Below, piece after piece: positions 1 to 6,753 of a DNA stretch of 10,186 bases. This DNA comes from Chloroflexota bacterium (GTDB lineage Bacteria; Chloroflexota; UBA11872; VXNJ01): the NCBI GenBank assembly GCA_026708165.1, contig JAPOVO010000396.1, positions 1-10,186 on the forward strand, read 5' to 3'. The translations under genes were made by a program, and so were the position numbers. The notes beneath the pieces were generated by a model. That model was not told the DNA's origin, ran no database searches, and was given only the letters and a program-made list of their open reading frames with translations. Every line of letters begins with the position of its first letter. The first letter of the stretch is position 1.

Positions 1-339
1 CCCCAGCACGCCCCTAAGGTTGTCCCAAACGCCCATGTGGTCGAACAGCCGCACGTCTTGAAAGGTCCGGGTTATGCCGTGAGCGGGAGTCTCGTAAGCC
101 TTCACGATCTTCAGGCCGACTCCGTCGATGATCACCATCCCGCCGTCGAGAGGCAACGTCCCGCTAAGCAGGTTTATAAGGGTCGACTTTCCAGAGCCGT
201 TCGGCCCCACGATGCTGGTCATCCCGCCTCGGGGAATGGAGATTGAGAGCCGGTCCACGGCCTTGACCGCCCCAAAATGCTTGGAAACCTCCCGCGTCTC
301 CAGGATGAAGGCGCCGCCGTCTGGGGCTGTTTCGGCCAT
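1..339 (-). CDS. livG: Liv-type ABC transporter ATP-binding protein LivG (partial, N-terminal 113 aa)
   Basis: This is the ATPase subunit of a branched-chain amino acid-type ABC importer; it hydrolyses ATP on the cytoplasmic face to drive LivH/LivM. The reading frame is open from an ATG at 339 to the left edge, so the C-terminus (signature motif, Walker B, H-loop) is outside the window. Visible parts are the Walker A motif GPNGSGKST at residues 45-53, the preceding beta-strand segment FGAVKAVDRLSISIPRG, and a Q-loop in RTFQDVRLF with Gln at about residue 94. The RTFQ...LF Q-loop and the GI preceding it are typical of LivG rather than LivF. Its ATG overlaps the livM stop by one base (TGATG), which implies translational coupling. 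LivF is expected just beyond the left edge. The transported substrate cannot be read from this subunit. Confidence 0.93.
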   Translation of the reverse strand, partial: MAETAPDGGAFILETREVSKHFGAVKAVDRLSISIPRGGMTSIVGPNGSGKSTLINLLSGTLPLDGGMVIIDGVGLKIVKAYETPAHGITRTFQDVRLFDHMGVWDNLRGVLG

Positions 340-1394
340 CACAGCTTGTACCTCCCCACCAGCCCTTGGGGCCGGAACAGCATCAGCGCCACCAACAGCA
401 AGCCCAGGACGACCTGTCGGGCCTGGCCAATGAACTCCGTTGGCAGAAACGGCACGAAGCGCATCCCCTCTTCCAGCAGCACAAACGCCATCGCCCCAAG
501 GATGGATCCCCAAATGCTCGACAGTCCTCCCAATATCACGATGGACACCAGCAGGATCGATTCCAGCAATATGAATGAGTTGGGATCGATGAATGTCGTA
601 TAGCTGGCGAACAATCCCCCGGCCAGCCCGGCCATCATCGCCGAGATTACCCAGACAGCTAGCTTGTAGTGGACAACCCGGTACCCGAACACCGCGATAG
701 CCTCCTCGTCCTCGCGAATGGCCGCAAGCACCCGTCCAAATGAAGACGTGACGATGAACCAACAGGCCAGCACCACCAGTCCCAGGAAAAACACCACCAG
801 AAGCAGAAACTCGACCTCGCCATCGAAGACCCACGGACCTATGGCGGGTCTGGCTATCTGGTGAATGCCGAACGCACCCCTGGTAAGCCCTTCCCAATTC
901 AGGAAGACGTTGAAGGCGATGACCGCGAACCCGAACGAGACCAGAACGAAGATATCGTCCCTGAAACGATTGAACACGACGCCGATCGCGATGGCCACCA
1001 GACCCGCCACAGCCATGCAAATGGGCAGGACGGCGAAGAACGGCCACGCAAAGATCGGAAGGGCTTCGGTGCGCAATTGCTCATAGGCGGGGTTCGAGGT
1101 CAGGATCGCCATCGTATAAGCGCCGATTCCAAAGAATCCGACGTGTCCCACCGAAAGCAGACCCGTATATCCCACCAGCAGATTCAGGCTCACCGCCAGT
1201 ATGGCCCAGATCGCCACGAAGGTTCCCACGCTTATGGCAAAGCCGGGGCCTCGCCAAAGCATGAAGCCGGCGGCCGCCACGATAACGAGCAGGTTCGCCC
1301 ACAGCTCAAAGTTGCTTCTGGACATCCGCCAGGACCCCGACAGTCTGGCCGCTAGCGCCCGAAGCCTGCTATTGCCGCGTGGGTAAGTCGCCAC
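339..1394 (-). CDS. livM: Liv-type ABC transporter permease LivM (351 aa)
   Basis: This is one of the two membrane subunits of the HAAT-family importer and pairs with LivH in the inner membrane. The family hallmark LLVGYTGLLSVGHVGFFGIG lies at about residues 72-91, and the ATPase-contacting EAA-like loop (SSFGRVLAAIREDEEAIAVFG) at about 217-237. A further conserved stretch, LGGLSSIWGSILGA, is at 288-301, and the protein ends RPQGLVGRYKL, a typical LivM C-terminus. Several hydrophobic helices are evident (about 33-47, 53-75, 116-142, 148-165, 195-215, 245-265, 279-300, 326-341). The GTG start at 1394 follows the livH stop by 4 bases but has little Shine-Dalgarno support; an in-frame ATG at residue 24, preceded by a purine-rich stretch, is an alternative that would remove a basic leader. 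Length is near the family norm. Substrate specificity is not determined by this subunit. Confidence 0.93.
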   Translation of the reverse strand: MATYPRGNSRLRALAARLSGSWRMSRSNFELWANLLVIVAAAGFMLWRGPGFAISVGTFVAIWAILAVSLNLLVGYTGLLSVGHVGFFGIGAYTMAILTSNPAYEQLRTEALPIFAWPFFAVLPICMAVAGLVAIAIGVVFNRFRDDIFVLVSFGFAVIAFNVFLNWEGLTRGAFGIHQIARPAIGPWVFDGEVEFLLLVVFFLGLVVLACWFIVTSSFGRVLAAIREDEEAIAVFGYRVVHYKLAVWVISAMMAGLAGGLFASYTTFIDPNSFILLESILLVSIVILGGLSSIWGSILGAMAFVLLEEGMRFVPFLPTEFIGQARQVVLGLLLVALMLFRPQGLVGRYKL

Positions 1395-1398
1395 TAGA

Positions 1399-2772
1399 TC
1401 ATCGTCTCGCCAGCAGCCCCTTGGGCCAGAAGGCCAGGAAGAGGATCAGAAGGATGAAAGATATTGGGTCCTTCCATTCTCCAGCCAGGTCCCAGATACC
1501 GAACTGCTCGACCAGGCCAAGGGCAAATCCGCCGACGAGGGCGCCGTAGAGATTCCCTATCCCGCCAATCACCGACGCTATCCAGCCCTTCAATAGAAGC
1601 AGTAGCCCCATCCTGGGCTGAATGGCCGTATCATGCCCGCTCAATATGCTGGCCAATGCGGCGAAGACCGCTCCTATGAAGAACACGACGGCGATGACCG
1701 TGGTGGTGTTTATCCCGACGACCTTCGACACCTCTTCGTCGTCGCCTATCGCCCTGACTGCCTTCCCGAACGAGGTCTTCTTGAGAAGCGCGAGGAGGCC
1801 CACGAAGCCAAGCAGAGCTACGCCGATTGCGAAGATGTTGAATCCCTTGAGATGAGCTTTGCCGACGATCCACGGCTCGCTCGCGAAGGCCTCGGGTAGC
1901 GGCTTGGGCGTCGGTTGAAAAACTATGGTCGTCAACGCCGTTATGGCCAGCAAGACTCCCAGCGAGGCGACAAGCATGATTAGCGGTGATCTCGCCCGCT
2001 GACGCATATACATATATAGACCTCTGTACAGCGCCAGCCCCACTGCTCCGGCCATCAGGCACGAGACCCCCCAACTCAGATAGAGGTTGAATTCGGTGGT
2101 GCTCGCCACGAGCGAGCCGCAGTAAACGCCCAGGACCGCGCCGCCGGGCGCGGCGAGCGTGAACGGCCTGACGCCGGCCCTCCCCATGATGCGCCAAAAG
2201 CCTTCATAAAGGAGCCAGCCGACTACGATGGCGATCAGCACGCCGATCACCGGGCTGAGCATCAGGTTGAGATTGTCTGGATAGGCCAGCAGAAAACCTG
2301 TGTAAATCCCCGCGCTCGCCGCGAGCACACCTTCCACAACCCGCAGAGCCTTGAAGTTCAAGCGCCTTCGGAGTCGTGGAGACAGGCCCTCGCGCAAGGC
2401 CCACGCCACGACACCCCCCGTCACGGCGCCGAAGACAATGCTGATATAGAGGTTGTCGACCTCATAGCGCCCTTGCAGGGTCTCTTGTGAGCTCAGATAG
2501 AAGACGCCGTAGGCGCCCAGAGCGGCCGCCGCGCCGTAGTAAAGGTCGAAGAACCAGACCGTGCTGTAAACGATGGTGAACCCCATCGCAAGCAGCGCGT
2601 ACACGGCCCCCACAGCCAGGCCGTTGAACGCAAATTGCAAGGCCTGGTCGGGTGACTGGCCGATCTTCCAGAGAATATAGGCCGCAAAGACGACCGTGAG
2701 CACGCCGGCCAGGAGCCGCGTGCCCGGCACCTTCAAAAAGGCCGGCAACCGGCCAATCCCGTCACGGTACAT
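1399..2772 (-). CDS. livH: Expanded Liv-type ABC transporter permease LivH (457 aa)
   Basis: This is the second membrane subunit of the Liv importer. The N-terminal core FNGLAVGAVYALLAMGFTIV, the EAA-like loop KTSFGKAVRAIGDDEEVSKV at about residues 332-351, the later IGGIGNLYGALVGG stretch and the C-terminal LAFWPKGLLARR are all LivH hallmarks. Typical LivH is about 290-300 aa; this one is about 160 longer. The excess is partly an N-terminal helix at about 20-35, but mostly extra membrane segments at about 107-228. Those consist of two additional copies of the roughly 60-residue two-helix unit that precedes the EAA loop in normal LivH (see the repeat entry). I chose the ATG at 2772 because GGTGGGG sits 8-9 bases upstream; an in-frame GTG at 2787 would add five residues but lacks a Shine-Dalgarno. 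The frame is uninterrupted and the core motifs are intact, so the expanded protein looks functional rather than broken. Confidence 0.92.
   Translation of the reverse strand: MYRDGIGRLPAFLKVPGTRLLAGVLTVVFAAYILWKIGQSPDQALQFAFNGLAVGAVYALLAMGFTIVYSTVWFFDLYYGAAAALGAYGVFYLSSQETLQGRYEVDNLYISIVFGAVTGGVVAWALREGLSPRLRRRLNFKALRVVEGVLAASAGIYTGFLLAYPDNLNLMLSPVIGVLIAIVVGWLLYEGFWRIMGRAGVRPFTLAAPGGAVLGVYCGSLVASTTEFNLYLSWGVSCLMAGAVGLALYRGLYMYMRQRARSPLIMLVASLGVLLAITALTTIVFQPTPKPLPEAFASEPWIVGKAHLKGFNIFAIGVALLGFVGLLALLKKTSFGKAVRAIGDDEEVSKVVGINTTTVIAVVFFIGAVFAALASILSGHDTAIQPRMGLLLLLKGWIASVIGGIGNLYGALVGGFALGLVEQFGIWDLAGEWKDPISFILLILFLAFWPKGLLARR
1909..2454 (-). repeat. Triplicated ~60-residue two-helix unit inside LivH
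   Basis: Three consecutive segments of LivH align in register. Unit A is residues 107-168 (2269-2454), unit B 169-228 (2089-2268), and unit C 229-288 (1909-2088), counted from the ATG at 2772; the periods are 62 and 60 residues. Each begins N-L-x-[IL]-S (NLYIS, NLMLS, NLYLS). Each then has a hydrophobic helix ending in W-A-L-R-E-G-L, W-L-L-Y-E-G-F or L-A-L-Y-R-G-L, followed by a basic loop and a second hydrophobic helix. Units A and B also end alike (GIYTGFLLA versus GVYCGSLVA). In the first 24 residues I count 11 identities for A/B, 11 for B/C and 10 for A/C. Unit C corresponds to the normal LivH segment, so A and B look like old, diverged tandem duplications. Confidence 0.75.
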
Positions 2773-2867
2773 GGACAACCGCCCCACCTGAACACAGTTG
2801 ACCAGAACTAGCCGCTGCGACGTCGTACCTTCGCGACCAGAACCGCGGCGCTTGTTTTACACGCCAC

Positions 2868-2897
2868 GGCATCCTCGCCCTTGTCAGCGAGGATGCC
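2868..2897 (-). promoter_or_regulatory. Perfect 11-bp hairpin between the binding-protein gene and livH
   Basis: GGCATCCTCGC at 2868-2878 is perfectly complementary to GCGAGGATGCC at 2887-2897, with an 8-base loop. It lies in the 187-base gap between the binding-protein stop (2960) and the livH start. Read on the minus strand it is followed by GTGGCGTGTAAAAC, not a T-tract, so it is not a textbook intrinsic terminator. Known parallel: hairpins after the binding-protein gene in ABC operons (for example malE-malF in E. coli) protect the upstream mRNA and allow excess binding protein. A partial terminator or RNA-stability element is therefore inferred. Confidence 0.6.
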
Positions 2898-2959
2898 TTA
2901 TGGTTCATCCTCAAATCGTCGTCAGGAAAACCGTGCGTCAGACAGCCCGATGACTGCGT

Positions 2960-4135
2960 CTATTCCGAAGGCGCAGACCCCAGAACGTTGTAACCCTGGT
3001 TGTCTACGGTCCTCTCGGCCGCTGGCAGAACCTGCACGACCACATTGGTTAGACCCACAACCTCGCCTTTTTCATCGAAGCTGTAGTTTTCTCCAATCGC
3101 GCCGCTCCAGGTGACTTCGTACATGCAGTCCCTGAACCCGTCCGCGTCCTGGTCGTCTCCGGTCTCCTTGAGGCACTCGGCGGCGATGTACACGTCGTCG
3201 TAGGCCGATCCAAGGTACCAGGCCAGCGTGATCTCCCCATAGCGTTCCTGGAAGTTGGTCAACACTTCCTGGCCCTTCGCGTTTTCCGGACTTATGTCCG
3301 CGACTACCGCCTTCATGCCGGTGGCGGCGTCGCCCGCTATATCGAGAGCGGTCTTGCCGACTGCCACGATCTCGCTGTAGATCGGGCCGTCATAGCCCAG
3401 TTCCCGCCCCTGCTTCACGATGGTGCCGCCGGCGAACTCCGCCTGGGCCGAGATGTGAAGCGCGTCTGGATTCTCTCCGAACAGCTTCGTCAATTGGGTC
3501 CTGAAGTCCGTAACGTCCGATGCGTACCTCTCCGCGCCAACTACCTCGCCACCCCGCTTCTCGAACTGCGCGACTGTGGTTCGCCTCACCCCCTCGGCGT
3601 AGTCCGTGGCCTCCGTGATAGTGACCAGCTTGCGCACGCCGTCCGCCCAGAGCAGGTTCCCCGTGTCCACTCCCAGTTGAGCGTCGCTCATTGACGTTCG
3701 GAAGATGTAGTCGCCGGCCTCGGCGATGTCCGGGTTGGTCGCCAAACCGGAGAACAGGATCACCCCGTCCTTTTCAGCCAAGGGGGCGGCCCCGAGCATC
3801 GCGCCGCTGCACGATGTACCCAGGATGATCTTGATGCCGTCTACGTCGGTAAGTTTGTTGTAGGCGGTTATGGCGTCCTGCGCGCTGCATTTCGAATCTT
3901 CGACCACAAGCTCGATCATGCGCCCGTCAATTCCGCCGGCCTCATTGATCTCGTCTACGGCCATCTGCTTGGCCTGAAGGGCCACGTTGCCGTAGGTCTC
4001 GCCCGGTCCGGTGAGCGACTCCATCACCCCGATCCGGAAAGGCTTGTCTCCTTGTCCGTTACAGGCCGCAACCGCCATCACGAGAATGATCAGCAACCCG
4101 AAAGGGACTACCCATTTCCTGGACAACAGCCGCAT
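2960..4135 (-). CDS. Liv-type ABC transporter substrate-binding lipoprotein (391 aa)
   Basis: This is the extracytoplasmic ligand-binding subunit of the Liv importer (periplasmic-binding-protein type 1, LivJ/LivK-like). A basic N-terminus and hydrophobic stretch (residues 5-24) lead to a lipobox AVAAC with Cys25, so a lipid-anchored protein is predicted. The mature chain opens FRIGVMESLTGPGETYGN and continues with AVDEINEAGGIDGRMIELVVED, the standard first lobe. ILFSGLATNPDIAEAGDYIF at about 126-145 is the hinge/ligand-side region of this family. Two Cys pairs are visible: Cys83/Cys109, as in classic LivJ, and Cys321/Cys337, which bracket an acidic DQDADG loop. AAGGAGAG lies about 7 bases before the ATG, supporting the start at 4135. 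It is the first gene of the liv cluster. Ligands of this family include branched-chain amino acids, amides, urea and aromatic compounds; which applies here is not visible. Confidence 0.92.
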   Translation of the reverse strand: MRLLSRKWVVPFGLLIILVMAVAACNGQGDKPFRIGVMESLTGPGETYGNVALQAKQMAVDEINEAGGIDGRMIELVVEDSKCSAQDAITAYNKLTDVDGIKIILGTSCSGAMLGAAPLAEKDGVILFSGLATNPDIAEAGDYIFRTSMSDAQLGVDTGNLLWADGVRKLVTITEATDYAEGVRRTTVAQFEKRGGEVVGAERYASDVTDFRTQLTKLFGENPDALHISAQAEFAGGTIVKQGRELGYDGPIYSEIVAVGKTALDIAGDAATGMKAVVADISPENAKGQEVLTNFQERYGEITLAWYLGSAYDDVYIAAECLKETGDDQDADGFRDCMYEVTWSGAIGENYSFDEKGEVVGLTNVVVQVLPAAERTVDNQGYNVLGSAPSE

Positions 4136-4172
4136 TTCGACTCTCCTTGTAGCGACACACCCCTCTACGGCG

Positions 4173-4194
4173 TGTCAATTCTATGTCAATTCTA
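4173..4194. repeat. Tandem 11-bp repeat upstream of the Liv binding-protein gene
   Basis: TGTCAATTCTA occurs twice head-to-tail (4173-4183 and 4184-4194), 38-60 bases before the binding-protein ATG. On the minus strand each copy presents TAGAATTGACA, which contains a TTGACA (-35-like) and a TAGAAT (-10-like) hexamer. The 11-base period puts both copies on the same face of the helix, as expected for a tandem operator. I could not find a well-spaced partner hexamer, so a regulator-binding site or promoter region is an inference from position. Confidence 0.5.
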
Positions 4195-4730
4195 TATTGA
4201 GCATACGCAGGCTTGCCGGGTTCAAGCCAAGGAGAAATCAGGACAAGATCGAAGGGCGGTCGCACAAAATTCGAGGCGCGACCTAGAGGAGTACTACCGG
4301 TCGCACTGGGATGCCTCAAAGCGAAACGCTCCCGCCATCATGCGTAGCGGTAGGATTGACATCCGCCAGATATAATGTATAGACACTGGCTGCATCCGGC
4401 CATCGCATTGGCGCTGTAGACCTATTTCGCTCTGCGGCGAGAATGTGAATGAGAGTCCATATTCCGCACCTGCACCAGTTTGTGGCATCGTCGATAATTA
4501 TCCCTGTTTTTGCCTGGCTCACAGGGTACTTTTGCTAATTCTGGGCAACGTCGAACTTCCTCACTTCGCCGATCAGCAACGGATATGACAACTCCAAGCC
4601 TCTCCTCTCTTGTCGTCATGTCAATCTCTTTATCGACCTGCGGTCGTAGCCCCACCGGCAAATGTCGCGTTCTGTCAGCGGGTCCAAGTTGGTCGTCCGG
4701 CCGTCATTTCCGCGCAAGTTTGCATCGTAG

Positions 4731-4750
4731 GGGCGGTTCGCGAACCGCCC
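4731..4750. repeat. Perfect 20-bp palindrome (GC-rich hairpin)
   Basis: GGGCGGTTCGCGAACCGCCC is its own reverse complement; as RNA it folds to an 8-bp stem with a CGCG loop. It begins 20 bases past the stop of the minus-strand RNxxxHG gene, so it could end or stabilise that transcript; no T-tract follows on either strand. The GTAG before it and CTAG after it resemble, from memory, GTAGGGGCGG-type palindromes scattered between genes in Chloroflexota. That dispersed-repeat reading is unverified. Confidence 0.6.
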
Positions 4751-4769
4751 TAGATGTCCCCGGTTCTCG

Positions 4770-6533
4770 CTAGTCTGAGGGTTGCGTCCCGTTCGCCGCT
4801 GATTTGGGATGCGCTTTGTAGGGAACCAGACGGAGCAGGGACATGACTACCAGTGCGAGTGTTAGACGATCACAGTCTGACTTTCGGATCAGCCCATGCG
4901 CCACCTTGTTGCGAATGTTCATTCCCAGTTGTTCGACCAAAAGGTACCGCAGGTAGAAGATCGTGTCTTCTCCCAAGAGCTCTTTCATCTCCGTCGCACA
5001 CAACACTTGACCTAAGGCGGTCTCGCGCGTCACATCACCTTGTATGGTTGTTGTCGAACCTTCCAGTTTGCGCAACGTCCTGCGAAGCACGTCTTCCAAT
5101 TGTGGAATCAACACGTGCATAGCACTGACGTAGTCTCCCGAGAGATACCGCTCCAACCCGACTTCCAGAACCTCAAGAGCGTCATCGTCGATGAAGGGAC
5201 TCTTTTCCAACACTCCCGACAGCACATCAGCGTCAAGCCCACCCTCATCGCGAAACACCGCAAACGTGACATAAAGGAAGAGGCCAAGGAATCGTGCATC
5301 GAAACCGTATTGGTCAAACAGGTGCGCCTTGTCAGATTCTTCAGGCGAGTCCGCGCGGTGCACTTGGCGAGATCCGTCAATCGTGACCGTCGTCACTAGG
5401 TGTCTGAAGGGGAACTCTTCAGCTAGCTCGCGACTTCGCTCTCTGACGGAGTCAAGTACGGGAATCAGCGATCGGTCACAAGCCACACCCATGAGGGCTT
5501 GGTCGATACCTAGTGCAAGGAGCGCTCGTGCCCACTGTCGCACTTCATCTGCTGGGAAATCAAACTGGGTTTCGAATTGCTTGAATTCTGCCGGCGCCGC
5601 GGTCCAGTGTTCGTAGAGTTCCTTTTTCAGCCGCTCGACATCTTCCCCGCTCCCCACGCTGATGTAATGCTGAATCGCGTCCTGAAGGTGTATCGCCGCC
5701 CCAAAGTGACTGCCTGCTCGCTCCGCTTCTGCCTCGTGGTACTGCCCGATACGCAACTCGGCGTCTCTGGCGCGATCGTCGGCACCTGACCTTCTTAGCA
5801 GCGTGACTACCAACTGAACGAACGAGTGGACAATGAAATAGTTGGACGCAGCGACGTAGAACTCCTCACCGTGTTTGGCAGCTTCGAGAAGGATCGTGGA
5901 GTCCTCCTCTGTGACGTCTTTTCCTTCCAACACGGCTTTAATTGGCTCTAGGGTCCAACGAATAGCCGGGTGCGCTTCAACTGCTGTGAAGTCGCGTATC
6001 GCCTCAAATGCCTTGTTCTTGGCTGCGTTTACAAGCCCAGAGTCATTTAACGCCCGGGCGAGCCTCAGGGAGCGCACGACCGCGTCGGCGGCCTCGTGCA
6101 ACCTGTCTCCGTCGCTGATGAGCAACGCGTATGTGTCGTGCAGGGCGTTGATTGCCATGCGAGCGAAGATGTGATCGCCACGACGTTCCCAGATGAAGTC
6201 CGCATAACAGGACTTCAATACCGGGTTGATTGTCTCCCTAGCACGCTGTTCGTAGTAGTCCAGAACCTCGTCCGAAAAGATGCACGGATCTGGAGACACT
6301 GATCCCGATAGTTCCGAGGTGCGAAATCGGCCCCCCGACTCCGCGTCCAACTCGCCTCGCCAGTGACAGAACAAAGCTGCGTCCCAACGCGCCTTTTTCG
6401 CTTCTTCCTCTCGCCCTGTATCGAGGAAGGCTTTCTCCGCCTGACTCATCAAATTGAACCTACGGTGGAACGGAACAGAAGTGTCTGTTTCGAATATCTC
6501 TCGAAGGCGATCAGGATCGTCGGAATCTTGCAT
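4770..6533 (-). CDS. DUF4209-type protein with RNxxxHG (possible HEPN RNase) motif, 587 aa
   Basis: A large soluble, mostly alpha-helical-looking protein with no signal peptide or membrane span. The C-terminal part (about residues 455-570) matches what I know of DUF4209: YLSGDYVSAMHVLIPQLEDVLRRTL at about 463-487, then LGEDTIFYLRYLLVEQLGMN and the diagnostic RNxxxHG as RNKVAHG at 541-547. That motif also satisfies the RX4-6H pattern of HEPN ribonucleases (Arg541, His546), so an RNA-cleaving role is possible but not shown. The N-terminal 450 residues are helix-rich, with charged repeats reminiscent of TPR-like scaffolds, but I recognise no named domain. The ATG at 6533 has little Shine-Dalgarno. 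Codon third positions look less GC-biased than in the flanking liv and amidase genes (eye only), which, with the MazEF neighbour, suggests acquired DNA. Its molecular function is unknown. Confidence 0.8.
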   Translation of the reverse strand: MQDSDDPDRLREIFETDTSVPFHRRFNLMSQAEKAFLDTGREEEAKKARWDAALFCHWRGELDAESGGRFRTSELSGSVSPDPCIFSDEVLDYYEQRARETINPVLKSCYADFIWERRGDHIFARMAINALHDTYALLISDGDRLHEAADAVVRSLRLARALNDSGLVNAAKNKAFEAIRDFTAVEAHPAIRWTLEPIKAVLEGKDVTEEDSTILLEAAKHGEEFYVAASNYFIVHSFVQLVVTLLRRSGADDRARDAELRIGQYHEAEAERAGSHFGAAIHLQDAIQHYISVGSGEDVERLKKELYEHWTAAPAEFKQFETQFDFPADEVRQWARALLALGIDQALMGVACDRSLIPVLDSVRERSRELAEEFPFRHLVTTVTIDGSRQVHRADSPEESDKAHLFDQYGFDARFLGLFLYVTFAVFRDEGGLDADVLSGVLEKSPFIDDDALEVLEVGLERYLSGDYVSAMHVLIPQLEDVLRRTLRKLEGSTTTIQGDVTRETALGQVLCATEMKELLGEDTIFYLRYLLVEQLGMNIRNKVAHGLIRKSDCDRLTLALVVMSLLRLVPYKAHPKSAANGTQPSD

Positions 6534-6608
6534 ATTTCTTAGCGTATCTCAATAGGTTTAGGTACACACGGGGCACAGCTGAAAATCGCCTCCCCGCGTG
6601 AAGTGAGC

Positions 6609-6719
6609 CTATGACAGCAACTCCGTCACAGCCTCCTCCACCGTCCTTCCCTCCTCCGACTCGCGCAGCCATTTACGGAGTTCGCGGCGGGCGATGGTAA
6701 CCGAGACTCTAGGACGGGT
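6609..6719 (-). pseudogene. Possible remnant of an antitoxin-like (ribbon-helix-helix-type) gene
   Basis: An open minus-strand stretch from a TAA at 6720-6722 to a TAG at 6609-6611 reads TRPRVSVTIARRELRKWL and then RESEEGRTVEEAVTELLS. The pattern of a short beta-strand (VSVTI), a basic amphipathic helix and an acidic helix resembles small ribbon-helix-helix or similar antitoxins. There is no ATG, GTG or TTG in frame upstream of the conserved part, so as it stands it is either a 5'-truncated remnant or chance. It sits between mazF and the RNxxxHG gene, on the same strand as both. Confidence 0.3.
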
Positions 6720-6753
6720 TTAGCGCAGCACCGCCAGCCCACGAGCCGTGGCG

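Larger units (their letters stand above)
4136..4769. other. 634-base apparently non-coding region
   Basis: I see no convincing gene here. Short open frames on both strands have no recognisable motif, no good Shine-Dalgarno and overlap each other. The region holds the leader of the binding-protein gene, an 11-bp tandem repeat at 4173-4194, small inverted repeats (GGCTTG/CAAGCC at 4210-4228; CGACC/GGTCG at 4634-4646), an isolated TATAAT at 4371-4376, and a 20-bp palindrome at 4731-4750. The part from about 4690 to 4750 has the look of dispersed intergenic repeat sequence (CGTCATTTCCGCGCAAG followed by the palindrome). A decayed gene or an unrecognised small RNA cannot be excluded. Confidence 0.5.

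Noticed and set aside
861..1355. Plus-strand 164-codon frame opposite livM
   Set aside because: Antisense to a clear permease; the highly charged composition is a reverse-strand artefact.
4210..4228. GGTTCAAGCC resembling a tRNA T-arm
   Set aside because: The flanking bases do not form a T-stem and no acceptor, D or anticodon arms are present.
4356..4376. TTGACA followed by TATAAT on the plus strand
   Set aside because: The spacing is 9 bases instead of about 17, and no gene follows on the plus strand.
4422..4661. Minus-strand 79-codon frame (and overlapping frames at 4294-4522) in the long gap
   Set aside because: No motif, no good ribosome site, and several overlapping frames compete; treated as non-coding.
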